A DNA stretch of 64,000 nt, taken from the NCBI RefSeq assembly GCF_900115565.1, contig NZ_FOWW01000001.1, positions 124,001-188,000 on the forward strand. Direction: 5' to 3'. The notes beneath the pieces are model-generated. The model saw only the letters and a program-made list of their open reading frames with translations. It had not been told where the DNA came from and did no database searches. Each line of letters begins with the position of its first letter. The first letter of the stretch is position 1. This document shows, one piece after another, positions 1-8,846 of the stretch. The stretch is from Amycolatopsis arida (GTDB lineage Bacteria > Actinomycetota > Actinomycetes > Mycobacteriales > Pseudonocardiaceae). The position numbers and the translations under genes were made by a program.

Positions 1-1
1 C

Positions 2-226
2 AGGCAGTTCCAGCCCGGCTTCCGCATCGACCTGCACCACAAGGACATGGGCATCGCGCTGGCCGCCGCCCGGCAGGCCGACGTGGCCCTCCCGCTGACC
101 GGGCTGGTCGCCCAGCTCGTCGCCGCGGGCAGGGCGATGGGCTACGGCTCGCTCGACCACTCGGCGCTGCTCAAGGTCACCGAGCAGCTGTCCGGCCGAT
201 CGCAGGGTTCATCGAGAGAGGGCTGA
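2..226 (+). CDS. 2-hydroxy-3-oxopropionate (tartronate semialdehyde) reductase, C-terminal fragment
   Basis: The reading frame is open from the window edge to a TGA and gives the last 74 residues of a protein whose start lies outside. The stretch HHKDMGIALAAA followed by a long amphipathic helix fits the all-helical C-terminal domain of the beta-hydroxyacid dehydrogenase family (GarR/GlxR, 3-hydroxyisobutyrate dehydrogenase). GarR reduces tartronate semialdehyde to D-glycerate with NAD(P)H, which is the step after glyoxylate carboligase. The carboligase gene begins 2 bases after this stop, so the two are almost certainly cotranscribed. The nucleotide-binding domain and catalytic lysine cannot be checked, so the substrate rests on the neighbouring genes; another member of the family is possible. 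Confidence 0.75.
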   Translation, partial: RQFQPGFRIDLHHKDMGIALAAARQADVALPLTGLVAQLVAAGRAMGYGSLDHSALLKVTEQLSGRSQGSSREG

Positions 227-228
227 CC

Positions 229-1923
229 ATGCCGAAGATCCCCGTCATGCAGGCGGTCGTCGACGTGCTCACCAGCGAGGGCGTCACCACCGTGTTCGGC
301 TGCCCCGGCGCGGCCATCCTGCCGCTGTACGCCGCCATGCGCGACAGCGACATCGAGCACCTCGTGGTCCGCCACGAGGAGGGCGCCACCCACATGGCCG
401 ACGGCTGGGCGCGCACCACCGGCAACGTCGGCGTCGCGATCGGCACGTCCGGGCCCGCCGGCACGAACATGATCACCGGCCTCTACACCGCGCAGGCCGA
501 CTCGATCCCGATCCTGTGCATTACCGGGCAGGCCGACTCCCGCAAGCTCCATCAGGAGGCCTTCCAGGCGGTGGACATCGTCGAGATCGCCAAGCCGGTC
601 ACCAAGTGGGCGGTGCAGGTCAAGGAGGCCGCCCAGGCGCCGTGGATCTTCCGCGAGGCGTTCCGGCTGGCCCGCTCCGGCCGTCCCGGCCCGGTGCTGA
701 TCGACCTGCCGCTGGACGTGCAGCGGCAGGAGATCGAGTGGGACTCCGCCATCGACGCGCCGCTGCCGGTGCCGACCGTGCTGCCGCAGCCGGCCAGGGT
801 GGAGCGCGCGCTGGACCTGCTGCTCGCCGCCGAGCGGCCGCTCATCCTCGCCGGGGGCGGCGTGGTGCTGGGCGAGGCCGGCGAGCAACTGCGCGCGGTC
901 GCCGAGCGGCTCGGCGTCCCGGTCGGCGTCACGCTGATGGGCAAGGGCAGCTTCCCGGAGGACCACGAGCTGTACGCCGGGATGGCCGGCATCCAGACGT
1001 CCCAGCGCTGGGCCAACGCGGCCTTCCTCGACGCCGACCTCGTGCTGGCGCTGGGCGCCCGGTTCGGCGACCGGCACACCGGGGCGCTCGACGTCTACCG
1101 CGGCGAGCGCACGTTCATCCACGTCGACATCGAGCCGACCCAACTCGGCCGCGTGTTCGGGCCGGACCTCGGCGTCGTGTCCGACACCCGGGAGTTCCTC
1201 ACCGCGCTGCTGGCGGCCCTCGAGCGCAGGGACGCGCCACCGGACCGGCGGGAGTGGGTGCGCCACCTCGGCGAGCTGCGGCGGACACTGACCCGCAGGG
1301 AGGACTTCGCGGACACGCCGATCAAGCCGCCGCGGGTGTTCGCCGAGATCAACCGGTGCTTCGGGCCGGAGACGTACTTCGTCACCGCGATCGGGCTCTA
1401 CCAGATCTGGTCGGGCCAGTTCCAGCGCGCGCACCGGCCCCGGCACTACCAGGTGTGCGGCCAGGCCGGCCCACTCGGCTGGGAGATCCCCGCCGCGATC
1501 GGGGTGAAGAAGGCCCGGCCCGGCGCCGAGGTGGTCGGCGTGGTGGGCGACTACTCGTTCCAGTTCCTGGTCGAGGAGCTGGCGGTGGCCGCGCAGTACG
1601 ACATCCCGTTCGTGCTGGTCATGTTGAACAACGAGTACCTGGGCCTGATCCGGCAGGCCGAGACCGGGTACGGGATGAACTACGAGGTGGACATCCACTA
1701 CGACCGGTACGGCACTGACAACGTCAAGATCATGGAGGCCTACGGCTGCGCGGGCACCCGCGTGGTCGAGCCGGCGGAGATCGCGCCGGCGCTGGAGTGG
1801 GCGCGCAAGGAGGCCGAGCGGATCAACCGACCGGTGCTGGTGGAGATCATGATCGAGCGCGAGGCCGACGCCGCGATGGGCACCGCGCTGGACAGCGTGC
1901 GGGAAGCCGAGCCGGTGCCGTGA
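229..1923 (+). CDS. gcl: Glyoxylate carboligase (tartronate-semialdehyde synthase)
   Basis: A 564-residue thiamine-diphosphate enzyme of acetolactate-synthase architecture: N-terminal PYR domain, central domain (about 190-340) and C-terminal PP domain with the ThDP/Mg motif beginning GDYSFQF near residue 440 and an NNEYLGLIRQ segment. The stretches TSGPAGTNMITGLY, ADSIPILCITGQ, FQAVDI and CGQAGPLGW are typical of Gcl, which condenses two glyoxylates to tartronate semialdehyde and CO2. The gene sits between the tartronate semialdehyde reductase and allantoinase genes, as expected for allantoin use. Oddity: Gcl is known for having Val (Val51 in E. coli) where other ThDP enzymes have a catalytic Glu, but here the motif reads RHEEGATHM with Glu at the equivalent position (residue 50). 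A related activity on another 2-oxoacid therefore cannot be excluded. Confidence 0.88.
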   Translation: MPKIPVMQAVVDVLTSEGVTTVFGCPGAAILPLYAAMRDSDIEHLVVRHEEGATHMADGWARTTGNVGVAIGTSGPAGTNMITGLYTAQADSIPILCITGQADSRKLHQEAFQAVDIVEIAKPVTKWAVQVKEAAQAPWIFREAFRLARSGRPGPVLIDLPLDVQRQEIEWDSAIDAPLPVPTVLPQPARVERALDLLLAAERPLILAGGGVVLGEAGEQLRAVAERLGVPVGVTLMGKGSFPEDHELYAGMAGIQTSQRWANAAFLDADLVLALGARFGDRHTGALDVYRGERTFIHVDIEPTQLGRVFGPDLGVVSDTREFLTALLAALERRDAPPDRREWVRHLGELRRTLTRREDFADTPIKPPRVFAEINRCFGPETYFVTAIGLYQIWSGQFQRAHRPRHYQVCGQAGPLGWEIPAAIGVKKARPGAEVVGVVGDYSFQFLVEELAVAAQYDIPFVLVMLNNEYLGLIRQAETGYGMNYEVDIHYDRYGTDNVKIMEAYGCAGTRVVEPAEIAPALEWARKEAERINRPVLVEIMIEREADAAMGTALDSVREAEPVP

Positions 1924-1936
1924 TTGAGTTGACCCT

Positions 1937-3277
1937 ATGACCGAGGAACTGGACCTGGTGGTCAGGGGTCGCAGGGTGGTCGCCGACGACGCCGAGCTGC
2001 CGCGCAGCGTCGGCGTCGCCGGCGGCCGGATCGCCACCGTGGCGCCCCACGACGCGGACCTGCCCGCCGCGCGGACGGTCGAGCTCGCCGACGACGAGGT
2101 GCTGCTGCCCGGCCTGGTGGACAGCCACGTGCACGTCAATGACCCGGGCCGGGCCGAGTGGGAGGGGTTCGACACCGCGACACTGGCCGCCGCGGCCGGC
2201 GGGGTCACCACGATCGTCGACATGCCGCTCAACAGCCTGCCGCCGACCGTCGACGTGGCCGCGCTGGAGGTCAAGCGCGCGGCGGCGGCCGGCCGGGTGC
2301 ACGTCGACGTCGGGTTCTGGGGCGGCGCGGTGCCCGGCAACAGCGGTGAGCTGCCCGGCCTGCACGAGGCCGGGGTGTTCGGGTTCAAGTGCTTCCTGCT
2401 GCACTCCGGGGTGGACGAGTTCCCTCCGCTGGGCGATGCCGAGCTCGCCGAGGTGGCCGGTGTGGTGCGGGAGCTCGACGCGCTGCTGATCGTGCACGCC
2501 GAGGACGCCGGCACGATCGGCTGCGCGCCGGCGCCGTCCGGACCGGACTACGCGGGGTTCCTGCGGTCCCGGCCCGCCGAGGCCGAGCACCGCGCGATCG
2601 CACGGGTGCTGGAGCTGGCCCGGCGCACCGGCGCCAGGGTGCACGTGCTGCACCTGGCCAGCGCCGGCGCGCTGGCGGAGATCGCCGCGGCCCGGCGGGA
2701 CGGCCTCCCGGTGACCGTGGAGACCTGCCCGCACTACCTGAGCTTCGCCGCCGAGGAGGTTCCCGCCGGCGCGACGCAGTTCAAGTGCTGCCCGCCGATC
2801 CGCGAGGCGGCCCACCGGGAGGGGCTCTGGCGGGGCCTGGCCGACGGGCTGATCGACTGCGTGGTGACCGACCACTCGCCGTGCACCGTCGAGCTCAAGC
2901 GGTTCGACACCGGCGACTTCGGTGCCGCGTGGGGCGGGATCGCCGGCCTGCAGCTCGGCCTGCCCGCGGTGTGGACGCAGGCCCGGCAGCGCGGGTTCGG
3001 GCTGGTCGACGTCGCGCGATGGATGGCGCGTGGGCCGGCCGAGCAGACGGGGATGCGGCGCAAGGGGCGGATCGCGCCGGGGTGCGACGCCGACTTCTGT
3101 GTGTTCGCCCCGGACGAGGCGTTCGTGGTGGACGTGACGACGTTGCGGCACCGCAACCCGGTGAGCGCCTACCACGGCCGGCCGCTGGCCGGGGTGGTGC
3201 GGTCGACCTGGTTGCGCGGCCGGGAGGTCGACGGCGAGCGGCCCCGCGGGGAGCTGCTGCGGCGCGGGGAGTGCTGA
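1937..3277 (+). CDS. allB: Allantoinase
   Basis: A 446-residue cyclic amidohydrolase that opens the hydantoin ring of allantoin to give allantoate. All binuclear-metal ligands of the family are visible: DSHVHV (His64, His66), the Lys to be carboxylated in FGFKCF (Lys151), HAED (His187), LHLAS (His239) and VVTDHSP (Asp312). The length matches E. coli AllB (about 453). It starts with ATG 13 bases after the gcl stop and is followed by allantoicase 17 bases later, so the genes form one operon. Dihydropyrimidinase is the main alternative, but the allantoicase neighbour decides for allantoinase. Confidence 0.93.
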   Translation: MTEELDLVVRGRRVVADDAELPRSVGVAGGRIATVAPHDADLPAARTVELADDEVLLPGLVDSHVHVNDPGRAEWEGFDTATLAAAAGGVTTIVDMPLNSLPPTVDVAALEVKRAAAAGRVHVDVGFWGGAVPGNSGELPGLHEAGVFGFKCFLLHSGVDEFPPLGDAELAEVAGVVRELDALLIVHAEDAGTIGCAPAPSGPDYAGFLRSRPAEAEHRAIARVLELARRTGARVHVLHLASAGALAEIAAARRDGLPVTVETCPHYLSFAAEEVPAGATQFKCCPPIREAAHREGLWRGLADGLIDCVVTDHSPCTVELKRFDTGDFGAAWGGIAGLQLGLPAVWTQARQRGFGLVDVARWMARGPAEQTGMRRKGRIAPGCDADFCVFAPDEAFVVDVTTLRHRNPVSAYHGRPLAGVVRSTWLRGREVDGERPRGELLRRGEC

Positions 3278-3294
3278 GGTGACGAGCGAGAGAG

Positions 3295-4368
3295 GTGACA
3301 GTGCCGGAGAATCCGCCTGACGGTAGTAACGGTCCGGAGTGGACGAACGACCCCGACCTGGCCTCCCGCCGGTTCGGCGGGACGGTGATGTGGGCGACCG
3401 ACGAGCTGTTCGCCGAGAAGGAGAACCTCGTCAATCCTTGGCCGCCGCGGCACCAGCCGGAGACGTTCGGGCCGAAGGGCCAGGTCTACGACGGCTGGGA
3501 GACCCGGCGACGCCGCGAGCCCGGCGACGACGCCGCCGTCGTCCGGCTCGGCCTGCCGGGGATCGTGTCCGGCGTGGTGGTGGACACCGCGTTCTTCAAG
3601 GGCAACTATCCGCCGGCCGTCTCGGTCGACGCCTGCGCGCTCGACGGCTACCCCGGGCCGGAGGAGGTGGCCGCGGCCGACTGGGTGCCGCTGGTCACCC
3701 GCGCACCGGTTGCCGGGCACACCCGCGCCCTCTTCCCCATCGAGGGCGCGGCCGCCGACCGCCGGTTCACCCACGTGCGGCTGACCATGCACCCCGACGG
3801 CGGGGTGGCCCGGCTGCACGTGCACGGCAGCCCGGTGCCCGACCCGCGGCTGCTCGACACGGACGCGCTCGACCTGGCCGCGCTGGAGAACGGCGGGCGA
3901 ATCGTCGGGTGCAGCGACATGTTCTACTCCGCTCCGGACAACATGCTCGCCCCCGGTCTGGCCGCCCACCAGGCGGAGGGGTGGGAGACCGCGCGGCGGC
4001 GGGACGACGGCAACGACTGGGCGGTGGTGCGCCTCGCCGGCGCCGGCGTCGTCCGGTTCGCCGACCTCGACACCAGCAACCTGCGCGGCAACGCCCCCGG
4101 CTGGGCCGCCCTGCGCGGGTGTGACACCGGCTCGGCCGACCCGGCCGAGCCGGGCTCGTGGTTCGACCTGCTGCCGCGGACCCGGTTGCAGCCGGACACC
4201 CGGCACCGGTTCGTGCTGCCGGAGCGGCGCGAGGTCACCCACGTTCGGCTGGACATCTTCCCGGACGGCGGGATGGCCCGGCTGCGGCTGTTCGGTGGGC
4301 TGACCGAGCGTGGCCGCGCGGAGCTCACCCGGCGGTTCCGCGAGTCCTCCGCGGGCCCGACGGGGTAG
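3295..4368 (+). CDS. alc: Allantoicase
   Basis: A 357-residue protein built of two homologous jelly-roll halves. Half one has the GGTVMWATDELFAEKENL and GWETRRRREPGDDAAVVRL motifs, and half two repeats them as GGRIVGCSDMFYSAPDNML and GWETARRRDDGNDWAVVRL. This duplication defines the allantoicase family (allantoate to ureidoglycolate and urea). It follows allB directly, so allantoate made there is used here, and the glyoxylate eventually released feeds Gcl. The GTG at 3295 is listed; a second GTG at 3301 has a better-placed AGAGAGG Shine-Dalgarno sequence and may be the real start, shortening the protein by two residues. Confidence 0.93.
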   Translation: MTVPENPPDGSNGPEWTNDPDLASRRFGGTVMWATDELFAEKENLVNPWPPRHQPETFGPKGQVYDGWETRRRREPGDDAAVVRLGLPGIVSGVVVDTAFFKGNYPPAVSVDACALDGYPGPEEVAAADWVPLVTRAPVAGHTRALFPIEGAAADRRFTHVRLTMHPDGGVARLHVHGSPVPDPRLLDTDALDLAALENGGRIVGCSDMFYSAPDNMLAPGLAAHQAEGWETARRRDDGNDWAVVRLAGAGVVRFADLDTSNLRGNAPGWAALRGCDTGSADPAEPGSWFDLLPRTRLQPDTRHRFVLPERREVTHVRLDIFPDGGMARLRLFGGLTERGRAELTRRFRESSAGPTG

Positions 4369-4580
4369 CGGCGGCGGGTGTCACTCTCTCGGGTGATAGT
4401 CCGCGCGATCCGTTCCCGCAGGTCACAGCCCTTTCTCCGGTGGTGTGTTACAGCCCGGTCACGTTCTTCGGCTCGAGGGTTCGGCACCGGCTCGGTGGGC
4501 AGCCGGTGCCCGACGGGCGAGCGCCCCGCGCGTCGCTGGTCACCACCGCTGGCATTCACGGAGAAAGGGAGAAGAAGCAT

Positions 4581-5171
4581 ATGACCACGAACGACGCAGC
4601 CGGTGTTCCAGGGGGCCCCACCGCCGCGGCTCCCGTTGCGCTGGGCGAGGACGATCGGCGGGACCGCACCCGGTGGGGTCCGATCTGGGCCGGCGTCCTC
4701 GTCGTTCTCTCCACCTACGTCGTGCTCCAGTTGCTCTTCTTCGCGCTGGGCATCCTCGATCTGGGCTTCGAAGGCGACGTCAGCACCACCGTGGCCAGTG
4801 TCGTCAGCGGCGTCCTGGCACTCGTCGCGTTCTTCCTCGGTGGACTCGCGGCGGCGGCGACCGCGTTCTGGCGCGCCGCGAACGACGGGCTGGTGCACGG
4901 CGCCCTCGTGTGGGCGCTGAGCGTGGTCGCGATCCTCACCCTCACGGTGCTGGGCGGCGGTGCGCTCCTCGGCAGCGTGGCGAGCGTGGCGACGCAGGTC
5001 GCCAACGTGGCGCAGGAGACCCGGGCGATGGACGTCGACCCCGCCCAGGCCATGCAGACCGCACGCGAGGCGGCCGGCTGGGGTGTGCTCAGCCTCGGCC
5101 TGTCGTTCGTCGCGGCCACGCTCGGCGGCCTGATCGGGGCGAAGATCTGGCCGCGCGGCCGCGGGGCGTGA
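4581..5171 (+). CDS. Small integral membrane protein, unknown function
   Basis: A 196-residue protein with a charged N-terminus and four hydrophobic segments at roughly 34-57, 68-92, 103-125 and 163-185. It has no catalytic motif that I recognise. The ATG is preceded by a purine-rich ribosome site (GGGAGAAGAAG), which fixes the start over upstream alternatives. It stands alone between the allantoin operon and a secreted PLD-like gene, with a strong hairpin 22 bases after its stop. Glycine- and alanine-rich helices of this kind occur in many actinobacterial envelope or stress proteins, but the sequence does not allow a function to be named. Confidence 0.75.
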   Translation: MTTNDAAGVPGGPTAAAPVALGEDDRRDRTRWGPIWAGVLVVLSTYVVLQLLFFALGILDLGFEGDVSTTVASVVSGVLALVAFFLGGLAAAATAFWRAANDGLVHGALVWALSVVAILTLTVLGGGALLGSVASVATQVANVAQETRAMDVDPAQAMQTAREAAGWGVLSLGLSFVAATLGGLIGAKIWPRGRGA

Positions 5172-5193
5172 CGAACCCCTACCCGGGCACGGT

Positions 5194-5241
5194 CCCGCTT
5201 CCGCCCATGAGTGAGCTGCTCGCTCTCCGGGCGGGAGCGGG
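5194..5241 (+). terminator. Hairpin terminator after the membrane protein gene
   Basis: Arms CCCGCTTCCGCCC (5194-5206) and GGGCGGGAGCGGG (5229-5241) pair over 13 bp with one G-U pair and a 22-base loop, shortly after the TGA at 5169-5171. There is no U-tract, as is usual in high-GC actinobacteria. Termination is inferred from position and stability. Confidence 0.6.
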
Positions 5242-5433
5242 ATCGTTGGGTTGTGGATGGACAGGTTTTCGTGCCGCGGGTGCGCATGCCGGATGGGCGT
5301 GACCGCCTACCCCGTTCGGCGCGGTTCACCGGCTTTTTGTTGGCATTGTTGAAGTTCTTTCTGGTTGCCCGTTCCCGCCGCTAGCGTCGCCGTCGGTTCC
5401 CTTTCCGGCACTCTCCCCGAAGGCGATGGTGAC

Positions 5434-6576
5434 ATGGCGATACGAACTCGACGTGGCTTCGGCGCGGCGGTGGTCGTGGCGTTGGCCGCGGGCCTGCTCG
5501 GCGTGGCCGCGCCGGCGACGGCCACCGCGGTCACGCCGACCACCGGCGCGGTGTTCAACAACCCGTACGGCTCGGCGGCCGAGCAGTACGCCATCCGCGA
5601 CCACGTGGTGAACCTGGTGCGGGCCACCGAGCCCGGCGCCACGATCAGCACGTCGATCTACAACATCACCGACCACGAGCGGGGTGTCGCCGACGCGCTG
5701 GTGGCGGCGGCCCGGCGCGGCGTCAGGGTGCGGGTGGTGCTGGAGTCGGAGAAGGCGGGCACCGGCAGCGCGCAGGCCATCGTGAGCGGGTTGGGCAGGG
5801 ACCGGAGCAAGCCGTCCTGGGCGGTGGTCTGCGCCAGCGGCTGCCACGGCACCAAGATCAACCACAACAAGTTCTACCTGTTCTCGGAGGTCGGCGGGAA
5901 GAGGAACGTCGTGGTGCAGTCGTCGGCGAACCTGACGATCTCCAACGCGCGGAAGTACTGGAACAACGCCGTCACCTTCGTCGAGAACCCCGAGCTGTAC
6001 CAGGGCTACCTGGGCTACTTCGGCGACCTGGCCCGCGACCGCCGCGACGACGACTACTACCGCACGGTCGGCGCCGGCAACGTCAAGGCGTACTTCTTCC
6101 CCCGCGGCGGCAGCGGCGCCTCCTCCGACACCGTGTACAACACCCTCGGCAACGTGAGGTGCACCGGCAACACCCAGGTCGGCACCTCGGACGGGCGGAC
6201 GATCATCCGGATCGGCATGTGGTACTTCGGCCGCGACGCGATCGCCGACCGGCTCGCCGCGCTGGGCCGCGCCGGTTGCCGGATCGACATCGCCTACACC
6301 GAGATGCTCGACGGGCCGGCCGCCGAGCTGCGCGGCGTGCCGAACGTGACGTTGCGCAGGGTGGACAGGGACGGCTACATCATCCACTCGAAGTACATGC
6401 TCATCGAGGGCACCTACGCGGAGGTGGCCAACCGCAAGGTCGTCTTCACCGGTAGCCACAACTACAGCAACGCCGCGCTGCACCGCAACGACGAGGCCAT
6501 GGTGCGGATCTACTCCAACCCGATCCACGACCAGTACGCGGCCAACTTCGCCGCCGTCCTCCGCAGCCTCGGCTGA
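5434..6576 (+). CDS. Secreted phospholipase D-like protein with altered HKD motifs
   Basis: A 380-residue protein with a Sec signal peptide (MAIRTRRGFGAAVVVALAAG, cleavage probably after ATATA) and two PLD-type half-sites. Motif one is HNKFYLFSE near residue 144, followed by SSANLTISN. Motif two is HSKYMLIEG near 318, followed by GSHNYS. The canonical motif is HxKx4D; here the Asp is Ser in the first copy and Glu in the second, while His and Lys are kept in both. Similar secreted PLD-domain proteins are common in actinomycetes, with poorly known substrates (phospholipids, nucleic acids or other phosphodiesters). The ATG at 5434 is chosen because it starts the signal peptide; a TTG at 5365 would put it 23 residues in. 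Confidence 0.85.
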   Translation: MAIRTRRGFGAAVVVALAAGLLGVAAPATATAVTPTTGAVFNNPYGSAAEQYAIRDHVVNLVRATEPGATISTSIYNITDHERGVADALVAAARRGVRVRVVLESEKAGTGSAQAIVSGLGRDRSKPSWAVVCASGCHGTKINHNKFYLFSEVGGKRNVVVQSSANLTISNARKYWNNAVTFVENPELYQGYLGYFGDLARDRRDDDYYRTVGAGNVKAYFFPRGGSGASSDTVYNTLGNVRCTGNTQVGTSDGRTIIRIGMWYFGRDAIADRLAALGRAGCRIDIAYTEMLDGPAAELRGVPNVTLRRVDRDGYIIHSKYMLIEGTYAEVANRKVVFTGSHNYSNAALHRNDEAMVRIYSNPIHDQYAANFAAVLRSLG

Positions 6577-6702
6577 TCCCGCGAGCTCCCGCTCGGGCGC
6601 TCGGCCAGCCGGTCCGGCCGCCCCACGCGGAAGCTCTCGGTGAGCAGTTCCCCGGCCTTCACCACGGTACGCTGGCCACCTGTCGAGGTTCCGGGAGCGA
6701 TC

Positions 6703-7223
6703 ATGGCCGACCAGCGGATCCAGCTGCGCCGAGCACGGCCTGCCGACGCGCCGGCGATCGCGCAGATCTGGCACTCGGGTTGGCACGACGGCCACTTCGG
6801 GCACGTGCCCGCGGAGCTGGTCGCCGCCCGGTCCGAGGGGTCGTTCCACACCCGGGCACCCGGGCCGCCCAACGCGTCGGCGACACCACGGTCGCGGTCA
6901 CCCGGGGTGCGGTCGCGGGTTTCGTCATGGTGGTCGGCGACGAGGTGGAGCAGGTCTATGTCACGCGCCGGCACCGCGGTGTGGGTGTGGCCGGCGTGCT
7001 CCTCGACGAAGCCGAGCGACAGGTCGGGGACGGCGGCCACGCGGTGGCGTGGCTGGCGGTCGCGCCGGGCAACACGCGGGCGCGGCGGTTCTACGAGCGC
7101 CGGGGGTGGCGCGACGCCGGCCCCTTCACCTACCTCGCGGCCGGTGCGCACGGCGACATCCCGGTGCCGTGCCACCGGTACGTCAAGGACCTGCCCCGCG
7201 TCACGGTAAGCACCCAGCGTTGA
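6703..7223 (+). pseudogene. GNAT acetyltransferase gene, frameshifted by an 8-bp tandem duplication
   Basis: The N-terminal part in one frame (MADQRIQLRRARPADAPAIA, then IWHSGWHDGHFGHVP) and the C-terminal part in another (VGDEVEQVYVTRRHRGVGVA, then NTRARRFYERRGW) together make one GNAT N-acetyltransferase with the acetyl-CoA loop RHRGVGVA. The frame changes at 6850-6865, where ACCCGGGC occurs twice in tandem. Removing one copy joins the frames exactly, giving SFHTRAAQRVGD. As written, the product would lack the CoA-binding half. It is either a recent inactivating slippage event, a phase-variable site or a sequencing error; the sequence alone cannot tell. The substrate is unknown. Confidence 0.85.
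6850..6865 (+). repeat. 8-bp tandem duplication (ACCCGGGC x2) breaking the GNAT gene
   Basis: ACCCGGGC lies at 6850-6857 and again at 6858-6865 with no spacer. Eight is not a multiple of three, so the duplication shifts the reading frame. Deleting one unit restores a continuous acetyltransferase frame. Confidence 0.9.
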
Positions 7224-7233
7224 CCTGGGCACC

Positions 7234-7947
7234 TCACCCCATGAGCTCGCGCAGCCGGCGGTCCCGCTCGTCGGGGCGTTGCCGCGGGCAGCTCACGCAC
7301 TTGTCCCCGCCGCCCGGCGCGAGGTAGATCAGGCAGCAGGACGACCGGCGCAGCACCGGGGTGTCGCCGACCCGGAGGAACCGGGGCCGCGGCAGCCGCG
7401 GGTCGATCCGCGCGGCCAGCGGCTCGGCCAACGCGAGCACCCGCTCCACGTCGCCCCGCGCGGTGCCCGCCCACAGCAACCGGTTGCCGATCGAGTCCCC
7501 GGCGATGGCCCACAGCGCCCGCTCGGCCGCGCCGCTCACCCCGGCGATCGCCGCCACCGCCGCGCCGAGGCTCTCCGCCAGCGCGGCGCCGAGCTCGGCC
7601 GGGTCGGGACCGAGCACGCGGGCCGACCTGGCGCCGGCGAACCGGCCGTCGGGGTGCATGGCGAACGTCGTGGCCGCCAGCGCCGGGTCGAGCGCGTGGC
7701 CGGCCAGCACCAACCCCTCGATCGCCGGCGCCACCAGCACCGACGACGCCGAGTACCAGCGGATCGTGCCGAGCACCCTGCCGTCGGCCCCGCCGTACAG
7801 CCGGGCCGCCGTGTCGAGGTCCGCGCGCAGCCACTCGGGGTCGGCCAGCACGGTCGCCGGCACCGCCCGCGGTGCGGCCGCGGCGCCGGTGTGCTGCGGC
7901 ATCCGCGCCGCGATCGCCCGGTACGCCTGCTCCACCGACAGGGTCAT
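7234..7947 (-). CDS. FhuF-like (2Fe-2S) ferric-siderophore reductase family protein
   Basis: A 237-residue protein ending in the cysteine cluster SSCCLIYLAPGGGDKCVSC (CC-x10-C-x2-C), which is the 2Fe-2S site of the FhuF C-terminal domain. FhuF-type proteins reduce ferric siderophores to release iron in the cytoplasm. The rest is a low-complexity alpha/beta domain typical of actinobacterial members. The ATG is preceded by GGAAGG, and the start overlaps the stop of the rRNA methyltransferase gene by 4 bases (ATGA), so the two are translationally coupled. No siderophore genes are nearby, and the link to an rRNA methylase is functionally unexplained. Confidence 0.8.
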   Translation of the reverse strand: MTLSVEQAYRAIAARMPQHTGAAAAPRAVPATVLADPEWLRADLDTAARLYGGADGRVLGTIRWYSASSVLVAPAIEGLVLAGHALDPALAATTFAMHPDGRFAGARSARVLGPDPAELGAALAESLGAAVAAIAGVSGAAERALWAIAGDSIGNRLLWAGTARGDVERVLALAEPLAARIDPRLPRPRFLRVGDTPVLRRSSCCLIYLAPGGGDKCVSCPRQRPDERDRRLRELMG

Positions 7948-8819
7948 GCGCGAGCCTTCCGGGGTCGGTACGTGGACAGCACGAACGAGGCGGTCACCGC
8001 GACCGGTCCGGCCAGCGCGGCCAACCGGTCGGCGAGGCCGTCGCGGTCCAGGTGGTGCGCGTTCGGTCCCATCCGTACCAGTGCGCGGGCCTCGTCGACG
8101 GTCAGCGTCAGCGCCAGCTCCCTGTTCGCGCGGTCGACCAGGGTGAAGGACCCGGCGAGGCCGGCGTCCAGCCGCTCCTCCTTGTCCCGCTCCACGGCCA
8201 GCAGCCCCAGCGTCCCGGCCAGCTCGGCCAGGTGCCCCGGGCCGGGCGACACCACCAGCAGCGCCCCGCCCGGCCGCAGCACTCGGTGGAACTCGGTGGC
8301 GTTGCGCGGCGCGAAGACGTTGAGCACGAGATCGGCGACGCCGGTGCCGATCGGCCACTCCCGCCAGAGGTTCCACACCGCGGCCCCGATCCGCGGGTGC
8401 GCCCCGGCCGCGCGGCGCAGCGCGACCGCCGACACGTCCAGTGCGATCCCGGCCGCCGCCGGCAGCGCGTCCAGCACCCGGGCGAGGTGGTAGCCGGTGC
8501 CCGCCCCGGCGTCCACCACGAGACCGGAGTCGGCGAGCTCCGCCGCGCGGGCGGCGAGCAGCTCGGCCAGCGGCGCGTAGTGCCCCGCCGCCAGGAACGC
8601 CGCCCGCGCGGCCACCATCTCCGCGGTGTCCGCGGTGCCGGCGGGCACCTTCGCGTGCAGCAGGTTCACGTAGCCCTGCCGGGCGATGTCGAACGTGTGC
8701 CGCCGCGGGCAGCGCAGCGCGCCACCGGAGACCGCCAGCCCGTCCGCGCAGACCGAGCATCGCAACGCGGGGACGACGACGGCGGGTAACCGCGCCGCCC
8801 CAGCCCTCGCCGAACCCAT
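7944..8819 (-). CDS. 23S rRNA (guanine-N1)-methyltransferase, RlmA/TlrB type
   Basis: A 291-residue protein with the zinc knuckle CSVC...CPRRH at about 21-41 and the HTFDIARQGYVNLL signature that follows it in RlmA(I)/RlmA(II)/TlrB enzymes. A class I SAM-binding domain starts with VVDAGAGTGYHL near residue 100. RlmA(II)/TlrB methylate N1 of G748 in 23S rRNA helix 35 and RlmA(I) methylates G745; in actinomycetes the TlrB type can lower tylosin sensitivity. Which guanine is used here cannot be read from the sequence. It is the first gene of a two-gene reverse-strand unit. Confidence 0.85.
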   Translation of the reverse strand: MGSARAGAARLPAVVVPALRCSVCADGLAVSGGALRCPRRHTFDIARQGYVNLLHAKVPAGTADTAEMVAARAAFLAAGHYAPLAELLAARAAELADSGLVVDAGAGTGYHLARVLDALPAAAGIALDVSAVALRRAAGAHPRIGAAVWNLWREWPIGTGVADLVLNVFAPRNATEFHRVLRPGGALLVVSPGPGHLAELAGTLGLLAVERDKEERLDAGLAGSFTLVDRANRELALTLTVDEARALVRMGPNAHHLDRDGLADRLAALAGPVAVTASFVLSTYRPRKARA

Positions 8820-8846
8820 GGGGCCTATTCGACCATGGGTCCCGGC

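Noticed and set aside
142-2514. Long reverse-strand open frame of 790 codons across gcl and allB
   Set aside because: It is the mirror of GC-rich coding DNA: low complexity, no domain, and the forward frames encode recognised enzymes.
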